Assembly: GCA_022578605.1 (NCBI GenBank) | Contig: MU394054.1 | Location: 498,945 to 562,944 of the forward strand | DNA: 64,000 nt | Reading direction: 5' to 3' | Source of the DNA: Camillea tinctor | Lineage: Eukaryota > Ascomycota > Sordariomycetes > Xylariales > Xylariaceae | Shown here: in pieces, positions 49,701 through 61,395 of the stretch | Position numbering within the stretch: position 1 is the first letter of the stretch | How the letters are laid out: each line of letters starts with the position of its first letter | Notes under the pieces: model-generated | The model's input: the letters and a program-made list of their open reading frames with translations, nothing else | Databases searched by the model: none | Told to the model about the DNA's origin: nothing | Translations under genes and position numbers: made by a program

Positions 49701-51469
49701 TACCTACTTTTTACATACGTACCTCGGAGTAAAAGGAGGAAACGTACAAGAAGAGACAAGACAAGAAAAGAAAAGAAAAATAAAACGGAGCTAACTATAA
49801 CATAACATAACCAACCTATAACCTATTTTTCGTAAAGAAAAAAATAAATAAATAAGTAAATAAATACATTACACCATTACACATATCTACTTCATCCATA
49901 CTTCGTACATACATGCATACATACACATATACATACGTACGTACATACGTACAGAGACGTACATGCGTATGTACATACAATACCTACATACAACATTCAC
50001 ACTTACACTTACACTTGCACTCACTTACACATACACACTTTACCTAGCTACATTAGCATGGCACAACAATATAGTCCATACGTGTATGAAAGAAAGAGGG
50101 AAAACAATAATAATCTACTAACTACTTCCTACGTACACAGCAAAAGAGTAACTTACACAAAGTGACTTACACGTACATATCCACACAAAATCTACTACCC
50201 TTTCACCTAGGTTGCATACTGGCTAACAAGATGGGGTCGATCTAAACTTCCTTAGAGAGCTTAGCCACTTCTTCAAAAGAGATCCCCATAATTACCTATT
50301 TTCCAATGCTGCATCGTACATTGTCTATCGTTTACATATGGAGGTAAGGTATTCACTCGACCGTTGGACGAATTGGGTCTTATGGGTCCATCCGCCTATA
50401 TATCCTTGCCTTCCTCTCCCGGTTCTGGCCCTTTGAGTTCATGTTGATGCCCTCTTTCATTACCTATTCGCCGTCTCTATTATCTGTCACTGGAAGCCAT
50501 GGCTTCTTTTCTTTAAGGGGGTTTCCTTCGTCGTGTATTATAATAATCTGCGCTTCGACTCCCAGTTTTTTTCTTGTTCTTCTTTCTCTCCCAGCACTCT
50601 CACTCCTCCCCCACATCGACTCTGCTCGAGGCTTGAGGTGTTCGGGCAAGTCATCAAGGGAATCTCTCGTTCAATTTTTCGTTCGGAGACCTCTACTTTC
50701 TATTCCATATTATCTTTGAATTTTCCGGAGCTTCTCCTCCTTCATACCATATTCGAGTTTAAAACTATCCGTTTTTGAACTCTGTGTGCGAACCTATCGT
50801 CGACACCTTCCGCTTTCTGTCCATATCTGCGCCGTTACTAGCGGAGCCGTTTATCTCGAATCTGTCGTTGGACTTGATACTGTCTAAGGCAAGTACCATA
50901 CCTTGAAATCCTGCTCTTGTGGCCATTGATCTTTTATTTTTTTTCCCATCCCTCTCTTCGTTGTTGCCCTCTTGTCATGTTGGCTGTTTTGTCGTCACTT
51001 CTCACACCTTGGCGTTGCCCCTCGCCTCAGCTGAGGAACTTATAAGTCATACACACCTCTCTAACGATACGGCACCCATCACATACCTCTTAACTTATAT
51101 CTATTTACAAGAAGAGGAGGGGGTTTAATTTTTATTTTATTTTATTTTATTTTATAACACCTACCTATTACTTACCTAACAATATTAAAAAAAGAAAAAA
51201 ACAAACAAATCAAAAAAAGTCCCAAAAACTAACTTGCTTTTCTCTCCCTTGCCAGATTACATAGATCGGAATTCCAGTAACGGAATTTCATTAAATTAAT
51301 TATTTCGCTTGTGTTGTTATCAATACAGTGGTAGTTTTCTTTTATTCTTTTTTTTGGAAAAAAAAAAAAGGAAAGGAAATTCTTAAAAAGGAAACAAAAC
51401 AAACCGTCTCCCCCCCTTTCTCTCTCAAGTTGTTCTACTGAAAAGTTGAACAACTTCTGGGTTCTGAAT

Positions 51470-53350
51470 ATGGACATGACAACTGCTCTATGGGGCCTTG
51501 CCAGCCCATATTTTGAGATACTATCGTCAGCAAAGTTCTGGTGGTACACATTTTGGATCCTGTGGTAAGTCTCCGCTGGTCTTTGCGCAAGCCGCCACAG
51601 CGCCTAAGAGTTGTCACTATGGCTCCCAGTTGTGTCCCGCATTGGACCCGTACTCTGACAAAAAATAAACTAGGATCCATCGCTATCTTCGTTTGATCGT
51701 GCACACATTCAGTCATTGGCTCTACAAGTCAAAGCCCATTCCCGACAAGCCAAGGTTTACTCCCGATGATGTGACGGTAATCATCCCTACCATTCACAAT
51801 GTCTTCGAGGAACTCCGCGAGTCCCTCGAGAGCATTCTGGCTTGTCGACCTCACCAACTTATCTTAGTGACAACGGTAGACAAGCACCAGGCCCTAGAGA
51901 AGCTTGTTAGAACCCTGTCGACCCCCGACTCGGTTCGTGTACTTTTCACGAGTATTGCCAATAAGCGACTTCAAGTTTGCGAGGCACTTCCTAAGGTCAA
52001 GACCGAAATTACTATCATGGCCGACGACGATGTTACCTGGCCATGCACTCTGCTCCCCTGGATACTGGCCCCGTTCGAGGATCCTAAAATGGGTGGTGTA
52101 GGGACTTGTCAACGTGTGCGCCGGACATCGGATGGATCGTGGTCTACGCAGATTTTCAACTGGCTCGGTGCAGCTTACATCGAGCGCCGTAACTTCGAGA
52201 TCTCGGCTACCCACAACATTGACGGGGGCACATCGTGTATGTCGGGCCGCACGGGAGCTTATCGCTCGGAGATTCTATCGAGCCACGACTTTCTGGAAGG
52301 GTTCAAGACTGAGAGATGGAGAGACTTCATTCTGAACGCTGATGACGACAACTTTGTCACTCGCTGGTTGGTGAGCCACCAATGGAAGACTTGGATTCAA
52401 TATGAGAAAGAGTGTGAAATCGAGACTACGCTTGAGAATGGCCTCAAGTTTCTGTTCCAGTGTTCACGATGGGCCCGCAGCAACTGGCGAAGCAACTGGA
52501 CCAGCTTGGTTCGTGAGAGATACGTGTTAACGTAAGTAAGATTGAAATAAAAGAGACCCCCCATAAAAAAAAGAACCATGCTTCTTCTCCTCTACCCCTT
52601 AGTATTTCTCCTTTTTCTTTACTTTTTTCCCCCTCTATTCTCTTGTACTGTTCTGGAGACAAATAAGATAAAAGGGGATAAAAAAAAGAAAGGGGCAAAG
52701 CAAGAAACCAGAAAAAAACGAATAGGGCATCTCGCTAATTAGTGCATCAATTTCACACAGCCAACAACCATGGTGTACCTACGCCTTACACGTGGCGACC
52801 TTTACTTCTCTCGCTTTTGTTGTTGACCCTCTCTTAGTCCTCTCACTTTGGTGGGGCACCGAAGGGTGGAATATGGAGACCCGCCAGCGCCTCTTCTGGG
52901 CGCAGCTCATCTTCATGTTTGCATACACGAAGGTTGTCAAGTTGATTGGACTCTTCCGCCGAAACCCGAGCGATATTATGTTTTTGCCTGTCTCCATCGT
53001 CTTCGGTTATTTCCATGGTCTCATCAAGCTGCATGCGCTTTTAACCTTGAATATGGTATGAGAAATGAGCCTACATACTAGGGCCCCCTCTTCCCTGTCC
53101 ACCCCATCAACCACTAACACGCACTTAGACATCTTGGGGTAGCCGGCCCGATGGTGATGCCAACGATGCCCTGCGTATGGCGCGTCGCCCGCGGCGGAGC
53201 GACAGTATTGCCACGCCTTCTCCCCGTCCCGACGACCTCGATCGTATCATTGGCTACCGCATGCGCAATGTTCCGGCTATTTTGTCCGACAAGGAGCTTT
53301 TTGGGGAGTTTGAGAGAGAGCTGCCGACTATGAAGGCTGCTAGGTTGTAA
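51470..53350 (+). CDS. family 2 glycosyltransferase (fungal polysaccharide synthase-like)
   Basis: Four exons, 51470-51564, 51674-52531, 52761-53055 and 53129-53350, give 489 residues. All donors (GTAAGT, GTAAGT, GTATGA) and AG acceptors fit. An N-terminal membrane segment (FWWYTFWILW) is followed by VTVIIPT (about 65-71), ADDDVTWP (DDD near 149-151), NADDDNFVTRW (near 255-257) and QCSRW (294-298, the QxxRW product-site motif). These are the hallmarks of processive GT2 enzymes such as hyaluronan, chitin and cellulose synthases. Exon 3 encodes hydrophobic helices (LHVATFTSLAFVVDPLLVL, IMFLPVSIVFGYFHGLIKL). Exon 4 is a short charged cytoplasmic tail. A close-looking fungal type 2 glycosyltransferase is known to be needed for hyphal growth on solid surfaces in wheat pathogens; this gene may be its orthologue. 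The product is unknown. The gene is isolated within about 30 kb lacking other recognised genes. Confidence 0.94.
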
Positions 53351-55853
53351 TAATAACACAGAGGTCTGCCCTTGGAGAAGATCTGAAGGGCACGCCATGT
53401 ACTGCGGCCAAACCCGGCGGGAGAACGGATGGTCACGCATTTACGATTCATGAATTCGTCTTTACTATTGATTCGATTATTTTTCCTTTGGCAGGGATGT
53501 GGGAAGAGGTAAAAACGGTACTCTTCCATGGGATCCGGCCACGACCTACAAATATCGGATGGACGCTACCGCCGATAGCTTTCAGTTAGCCTGAGGTAAA
53601 TTCCCTCACGGGACCTCTAGGGCTGGGTAATTCTTAAATAACGACAACATTTTTGGTCTTCCGTCGGGTCGCGGATAACGAAGAACGGCGAAGAGAAGAC
53701 GAGGCATAAGACAGACGAAGAACACAAGAAAAGAACATAAGAAGAAGAGAAAAAGACAGAGGAGGAATAAGAACAAGAAGGAACATCATATCATACAGGG
53801 ACTATATTTACACATTTACGGGTTCATTACGACTACAGAAACGAGTCGACGACTTCCCATCATCTATTAATGCCAGGCATAATTGTCATGGGGGAAAAAA
53901 CTATCCGGGTTGGCGCCAGGCATATTTTTCAGGGTCTATCCTATTTTTTTTCTGAGGCTGCATAATGTTTTTCTTTTTTCTACCGATACGCATCATCAGT
54001 TTTTCTGGCCCGACTTTTACAAGACTTACAAAAAAAGTGTGGATTACGAAGGGAAACGAAAAATATTACAAGAGCTTTTTGTGGGGGGTGAGGGAGGAGG
54101 GTGTGTTGACAAAAAAATATCCGGATAGATTGTGACTCTAGTCTGCATGTCTTCAGATCCTCATAGATTTAGAGAGACATAATCAAGACATAAATTCCCG
54201 GCGAGATAGAAAAGCATACACGTCGTTAGACAAAATGTCCCCGGTACGCCTTTCGTTTGTGTGTCTGTCTGTATTATGTACAACTACGTGCTTGTGATGT
54301 TGTCATTCTAATTATGGTTGGCCTTGCATCCAGTGGCAAACCGTAGATCCCACCAATACCAAGCTATGGTATTTCGATCACATAGATAAGCAAGCTACGG
54401 GCATATGCACAGAGGACAGTCGATACGACCACCGGCAGGGTGAGACATACGGAGGCTCTAGTTACACAGCAGATGGAAAACACATCTGGGGTGAACCGAA
54501 ACAGCGAAATATATGTGCCAAACTCGACTCAGCCATAGCGTACAAGCAGACAGGGACAAGGACGAGAACATCCTTACATTAGCCCCCAACATTTGGTTCC
54601 AATGCCAAGCCCCAAGAGGCTCTGTCTGCGAAGGACGCTTGTGGTTTCGATCCAGTCAGATTAGCTGACAATCTATTGGCTCCATGACTCGCCGAACCGA
54701 GTCCGACTGATGCTTTGATATCGTTTGCTGCTGGAACAACTACGGGGAAACCCATTCATTTGCTCTGCCGGTACTATTAGTCAAGGACGCCGTTATACCC
54801 TACAATGAAGCTACATGTTAGAATGTCGTTTGTTGGGGAGATGGAACGGCCTACACATGGATCGTCTAACCTAGCTATATTCCCGCTAACCTGGTCGAAT
54901 AGCAAAAGACCATTGCGCCATCAGCCGGCTTTTATCCACTTGAAATTAAGTACCCTTGAGATGGTAATTCCCGACCTGACTTACCTGGCGATCTAAGGCT
55001 ATAGCGTCATACCAACCTAGATTCTCTCAGCCTTTTCCCGCTGGGTATGTGGCCGAGCTGCTCATCTCGAGAACCGAGATGGGGAGACGGAGCACTAGAT
55101 CTAACGTCCCACTCGGTCAAGTTTAGTCTACGTAGATTAACTATGCAACAATCGCTTCGAGGAGAACCCCGCATGATGAGCGATTAGATCGGGCAAAGCA
55201 AGAAACAAACGGCGCCGCTGAACGAGCCATTGGTATATGTACGAGGAATCCCTGCTGCTACGGTTATATAGAACGACCGACCGGCAGCCCTCTCTTGCTT
55301 ATCTCCTACTAGATGCACATGAACCTTTTCGTAGGGAGTATTTTTAACACCATCATTGTTGCTTAGGACTGGTAAGTGTTGACAGCTATGTAAGCAAGTC
55401 GAATGATATAACCGATCGACCTACATACTACCATGAGGTTAGGGCCCAGAAATCCCTGCCTAGATCAGATAGTTTGGACAGGGAAAACACGAACCCACCA
55501 CTGCGGTAGTAGAAACAAAATGGACTTGAATCATTACCGCGAGAGGCCACCTGCATAGCTTGGCAGGCAGTATCGAGATGCTTCGGTTCCTACATCTCCC
55601 ACGCCTCCGGACATTAGAGGTCGGCTGTGCAATGAACCTATCATATGACTGCTTTCATGATTTCATACACCTACACCTACACCTACACCAATAGCGACTA
55701 ATGCCAGAGCTAGACGATGTCGACCAGCGCGGTATCACTCGCATGCGTGACACATGCAGCTAAAAGGGTATGGACACATGCTTCACATGCATTGCGGATT
55801 GTTCTGCCCTCCCAACCCCAACCGTTTGACACCACGAGGGGGGAAAAGGGGGA

Positions 55854-55870
55854 GGGGGGGGGGGGGGGGG
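55854..55870 (+). repeat. G17 homopolymer
   Basis: Seventeen uninterrupted G at 55854-55870, preceded by GGGGGGAAAAGGGGGA. The whole G-rich patch could form a G-quadruplex; it could also be a sequencing or assembly-sensitive spot. Confidence 0.9.
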
Positions 55871-57144
55871 AGGATTGTAGCGACTACCGGCTAACTCACT
55901 ATATCTTACCAGGAGGATTGTCTTTCCACGGCCGAAGCAAGGCGTGTGAAGAGTGGGGAGTGGGAAGCTCTAGAGAGTCGTCACAAGAACAAGATAAAAA
56001 TAATGAAAGAACAAGGTATAAAATTCGACAAGCACGAGAGCTACATTGGAACCACAGCCCTGGTCACGATCACCATCAAGGTCTAGTAGCGGGTGAGATG
56101 GAATTGCTTGATCAGGCCAAGAGGCTGACCAGATTGGTCAATTGGATCCTCTACATCCTGGTATTGTCATCGCATTACGCATGACCCCAGCTTCAAGGTT
56201 CCCATGTGTGCGTGTTTCTTTCCAAGGGTATAAGGTAGGCGTAAATAGAAAGATCCTCACGTCAGCCTCACCTCGACACATATCAAACTCACCGTACAGC
56301 CGAGGGACAACGGAGGAAAAAAAATATAGGAGGGTGCAGAGGGAAGCACCTGTTCTACCTACCACTGCTTCTGCAGAACGCGAGGCATACATACTTGCTG
56401 TCATTACGATCCCTCCATGACGGCATTGGCGACGACGATGATGGCGACAACGTGATGGTTGGTGCTTTAAGTAGACAATGGTTGGTAAGCTCGGGCAGTT
56501 CAGGGCTGAATCGATGCCACCCACTCTTTTCATCCCAGTTCCCCATCTTCCTAGTGTGTTGTATATGCAGCGCTAACTGGTCAATGACGATTTACCTAGG
56601 GAGGAAGGGATGTAGGTTAGACATTTCACGAACTGCCATGTCTTAGAAGGCCGTACCAGGTAAACTTGGTAATTGGTCTACCCAGGCTCACAAGGCAGTC
56701 GGCTGGCGATGTTTTCGTTTCTCGCTCGCTCGCTCTTCTCCTCTTACTACTGACGGTTGCAACCCATATAAGCATCTCAGCCGCGCTAATTCAAGCCGTC
56801 CCCCATCCCACCCATTCACAACCCTTGACGCCATCCAGCCCACAAGTGGCGCTTATCCGTATCCTCTCGGACCTGCGTCTAAAGTTATGCACGATTCTAA
56901 GCTACTAGTACCAAACAGTGGGGTGCCAACCGCTCGTCTTTGTCTTGTATCTCACGAGTATCTATTTTACTTGCACCTTTCCCACCTAGAGCCCCAAGGA
57001 GTTAGTTGGACTTAGTTACGTGCAAGCGAGGGAAGCACACAACGGTTATTAATGCACCCCCCATTACCACAACCATCACCGTTCCTAATTTATACGTGTT
57101 ACCGCACTGTCAGCTACGGAAAGTACAATACAGGCATGTATGCG

Positions 57145-57147
<3 letters not shown>

Positions 57148-57183
<36 letters not shown>
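57148..57183. repeat. (AC)18 microsatellite
   Basis: Eighteen AC units in non-coding DNA, followed by TCACGCCCATACATAG and CATA units. Confidence 0.95.
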
Positions 57184-57187
<4 letters not shown>

Positions 57188-60100
57188 GCCCATACATAGT
57201 TACCTACATACATACATATGTGCCAGGACCGATGGCGCACGTAGAAAAATTTTCTTGTCAAGGGCCTGATGCCTCAGACGAAACACCGAGACGGGGTACA
57301 ACAACTCACCCCCGACAGCACGGGACGTCCTAGCCTAGCTGTATTCACATTCAACTCTCCAGGTCTCTATCGCATACACAGTTTTGCCCCGAATCGAGGT
57401 TATGTCTCGGCTCCCAGGGCCGACCTAACCTGGCCGGGCCTGGTGTCGCTTCTCCGGATTCAATACAACTCATACTACTGCTGACTACTCGCATATGTGC
57501 CGCTCCCTCATTTCCGCCGACGGGATCTGGTAACCCGGCGTCCGGTTGCGGCGTGGGTGCGGACAAGCCTTCGGGGTGCTTGAGGCCGTAACTCCATTGT
57601 GCCTAGGTAGGTAGGCTCGGACGGAGGGCCCTCCTCATCCCCAATCCTAGGTCTAAAAACAACATTTTTCATGCACAGTGCGGTGGTGATGATGATGCCT
57701 TCTCGCGTGAGAAAAAGTTCTTGCTTGAGCGAGGTGAGGGGTAAAGGGCAAGAGAAAAAAATAATAAAGAAACACCTTTCATAGCTTTCACGATCGATAA
57801 TAGGCTTGCTAACCTTGGCGGCGTTTTCCAACTAAGTACCCATATAGCCTTGGTAGTATACTAAAGTATTGTAAGTACATAAAGCCGGCTTAGTTGTGTG
57901 GAGATGTGCTGCTAGGATCATGCCGGGGCGGCGCTGGATCTGATAGTGTTATGCCCGTGAGATGCACTGCATTAGACAGAACAGAACAGCAAGCAGGACA
58001 TTATGTATTGCTGACGGGCTTGCCTTTCCACTGCTACTCCGTTCTAGGTACATAGTGTACATGCCTACCAAACCAGACACACGCTCACACGATATGAGAC
58101 AATTTGCTTTTCCCATCTTACGATTTCATCTCGCAGAAAGCATCGAATCTGTCGAGTTTACGCACGACTCGATTACGTGCTGTGTGCCATTACAGTAATA
58201 AAGTCCCGCAAATATGCTCTCCTTTCTTTGGTTGTACGTGGTGGTCTTGATGTGTAATGCATGCAGGTCCTGCTGTAGCACTTGTTTCCAGGATATCAAA
58301 TTTTCATGACTCTTCTTTCTCTTCAACCTCGTCTCGAGCTTCAGGGTTTCGCTTCCATGACGTGTCTTTTTATGTTTCCTTCATACGACCTCATCTAACG
58401 CAAAGCATCAACACCTCCTGACTTTCCAAGAAACATAATGGACACTGCAGAGGAACGAGGACTCAATTAAAGGGAAAAGGAAAAAAGAAATATGACAGCT
58501 CAGTACCGCTAATGCATGACAACCGGAGAGGATGCAAGACATCCGATAGATAAAAAGAAACATTAGAGGAAACGGAAGAAAAAAGGAAAGAAAAAAGAAT
58601 ACAAGGAACAAAAAGTTCAAGGACCTCGTCCTCGCGCACAGACCTGTGGCATTCAGGAACCGTAGATCATAGAGCACGGGAATATGGATATCGATACTAG
58701 ATGTAGTAATTTCCATCTTTAGATCCCCTCTCTTTCAAGGTTGCATTGGCTGCGATTATACGATTAGATATAGGACTGATTTTCAAAAATACCACTCTAT
58801 GACTATCAAACAGAGCTCGCTTATGATTTTGCATTTCATATTCTGACCAATCCTTTGGTAGTTCGGAAAAGAAATCAGAGGGCAACATGACTCGAGTTGA
58901 TCAAGACCTATACTTACATGTACTTTTATGTACGTAAGTAGGTGGCCTAGAGTAAAATGTGCAAGACACACGACAACACTATGTATGGAGACTAGATAGA
59001 CACCAGACGTTATGTAGACACATAAATAGGCCGGATAGGGTAATGTGTAGTGTAGATAGAGAACCCCCTGGCGAGTCACAATTCGGTTTACTAATCTTAT
59101 AAACTTCTGGGGCGCGCTATAGTCCATACGTATAGGACAACAAAAAGTTTAGCACAGAGCCAGCCACCCCAATACTAATAACTTATCCCAAGGAGTAAAC
59201 TCCGAACGGGAATAACCATGCAGTGCTACGTGGTACAGCACGCTCTCCCATGTTCAGTGTGATCCTGTAATAGACTTAACCTCTTGAGACCCGGACCTAA
59301 CATAACTAGCAACGACACTAGGACCAGCTCATCGCGAACTCGCGAACCACAGATCGCCAACTAGTGCTGGCAAGGGGCGCGGGCAGCTACTATATATGAT
59401 AAGCTTATCAAATCATGAAGGAAGGCTAGGTAGAGATAGGCTAGCTTGTATAAGAGCCGATCTAACGTTATGTATGTAGTATAGAGGCAAGGTAAGGCTA
59501 GCTATATTCTATAGCGGGAAGCTCATGTGCTTTTCCCCATGTTGATGTGACTTAGCGAGTTTATGCTTTTACGACCAGTCCAGTCTCGTTTTCTGTAGCC
59601 TTGCTACCATCCTTCCTCCTTCATTATTGTCCCTCGGAGCTCTTCTCCCTCCCCCTTGTCTAGCTAGCTTATAGGGCGGATTCGGTCGAATTTAACACTT
59701 CGGACAAAGACACATATAACCCAAGGCACTTAATTAGATTTGATTTGCCTACCTCATCGAAACATATTACCGGGTCCCACCTATATAATGTAGTCTGTGT
59801 AGTGTACATTACATAGCTTGAAGCCGCACCTACCCCGATCTTCCCTTCCGGGGCCGGGCGAAACACCAGATCGATCTGTTAAGGTAGATCCACCACCAAG
59901 GTCAACACCCTTGTGGTGATTCGTCCGTTTAGTCGAGTCCCGCACCTACTACCTAGGTTGCTTGGACTTCTCGACCAGTTCCCCCTAGGGCTAGTATACT
60001 AGCTGTAACTTATCATGATTATTATCCCACCAAGAAGAAAAGAGAGGGAAAAAACGCAGGGCATCATGACGAACGACGATCTTCGGCGGGGAAGCCAAGC

Positions 60101-61369
60101 TCTATCTTTCCCTCGGGTTTCCCTTTTACGGACCTCTATTTCGTTGCTCCTATCCCGCCCTCTCTCTTTCTCTTCTCTAGCGCGCCCCCACATACGGACC
60201 GGGGCAACGTTCACTTAAGTGGGAAAAGAACACAAATTACATGCACATATACGTATACACACATTACATTACATATGTAGCTTTTTACCTCGTATGTATG
60301 TTTGTATGTATGTACCTAGGCAGGAACAGAGCTCCCCGTCCCAATCTCTGACTAAACACGGGACGAATACTAAAGTTAGAGGGACGTACACAAATAACAC
60401 ATGACAAAAAAGAGAACCACAACCCGCCGCCGGCACATCATTCCACGGTCCGTCCCTCATCATTTCAACCACACCCCGAAAGACGGAGGGAGAAAATCTT
60501 CCAAGATCCGTTCTTGTAGGTATTCTTCATTCCCGCCGGGGATGGAACCCGGTAGTTCTGCAGCCCGCTCGATTAGGGAGAAGACAGGAACGTGGGTTAG
60601 AAGGAGACGGTACTAAAATAGGGAAGATGATTGAAGAAGAGAAAACGAAGGGTTCTTGTTGCTTTGGCATCGTGATCGTGATTGCGGTAAATTCCGAACC
60701 ACCATATTCAAACCTATAGCTATAGCATTATCTCAGTCAATCAAATAGGCTACCCTACCTACCTCATTCTTACGTATATATTGCATCGTCAAGCATGAGT
60801 GGCAAAAAGTATGTATAGCTATACATAGAAACCATGAAGGAAAACCATTAAGGAAATCAGTGAATATCGAAAAATCGAATCAAAATCCTCCCCCCCCCCC
60901 TTTTTTCTGTCACCCACAACCCATAACCCACGTCTATGTCCACGTCCACCCACCCATCGTCCCTACTTGCCTACGTTTCAAACACCCCCGTTTCCTGGAA
61001 GAGCAAAACATTGAAAGACATACATGTGGTATACAGACGCACACATATGCGAAGCCTAACTCATCCTAGTGCCATGCACTCATTCATCCCCCCATTTTTA
61101 GCCCACCCGTCCCCTGAGCATCACCAACAAGGGGGGTATAGAGCGGAGGTTTGGAGGCAGCGGAAGAGGGGTGTGGGAAGCGGGAAAAAGATCTACTAGC
61201 TCTAGTTAGCTAAGTATGTACAATGAAGAATAGCGTTTTTAGCTTTAACTTGGTTAGTTTGTCACATATTTCAAATGCAACCAATAGCCGTTTGGAGGTA
61301 GTAGAGTTAATGACTGTGTATGTATAGTAAAGATTATACATACATACATACATACATTCATAACCTAAG

Positions 61370-61395
61370 AAGCTAGCTACCTACCTAGCTAGCTT
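61370..61395. repeat. perfect 10-bp inverted repeat built from TAGCTAGCT/CCTACC
   Basis: AAGCTAGCTA (61370-61379) and TAGCTAGCTT (61386-61395) flank a CCTACC loop. It sits beside a TACA microsatellite and belongs to the dispersed CTACCTA/TAGGTAG motif family of the region. Confidence 0.9.

Larger units (their letters stand above)
40001..51469. other. gene-poor region, part 2
   Basis: It continues the desert up to the GT2 start. Apart from the entries listed separately I see no gene. The final 2 kb (49.5-51.4 kb) contains dense CATA/ACGTAC microsatellites and then pyrimidine-rich DNA (50560-50800, 51400-51430), plausible as the promoter and leader of the GT2 gene. TAGGTA/TACCTA motifs recur throughout. 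Confidence 0.45.

Noticed and set aside
49576..49794. Tyr/Thr/His-rich frames over the CATA repeats
   Set aside because: Translation of a microsatellite, not a gene.
55040..55120. TGTGGCCGAGCTG box-A-like sequence followed by an ATCTC..GAGAT stem
   Set aside because: No T-arm (GGTTCGA) follows, and the loop lacks the usual T before the anticodon; treated as chance.
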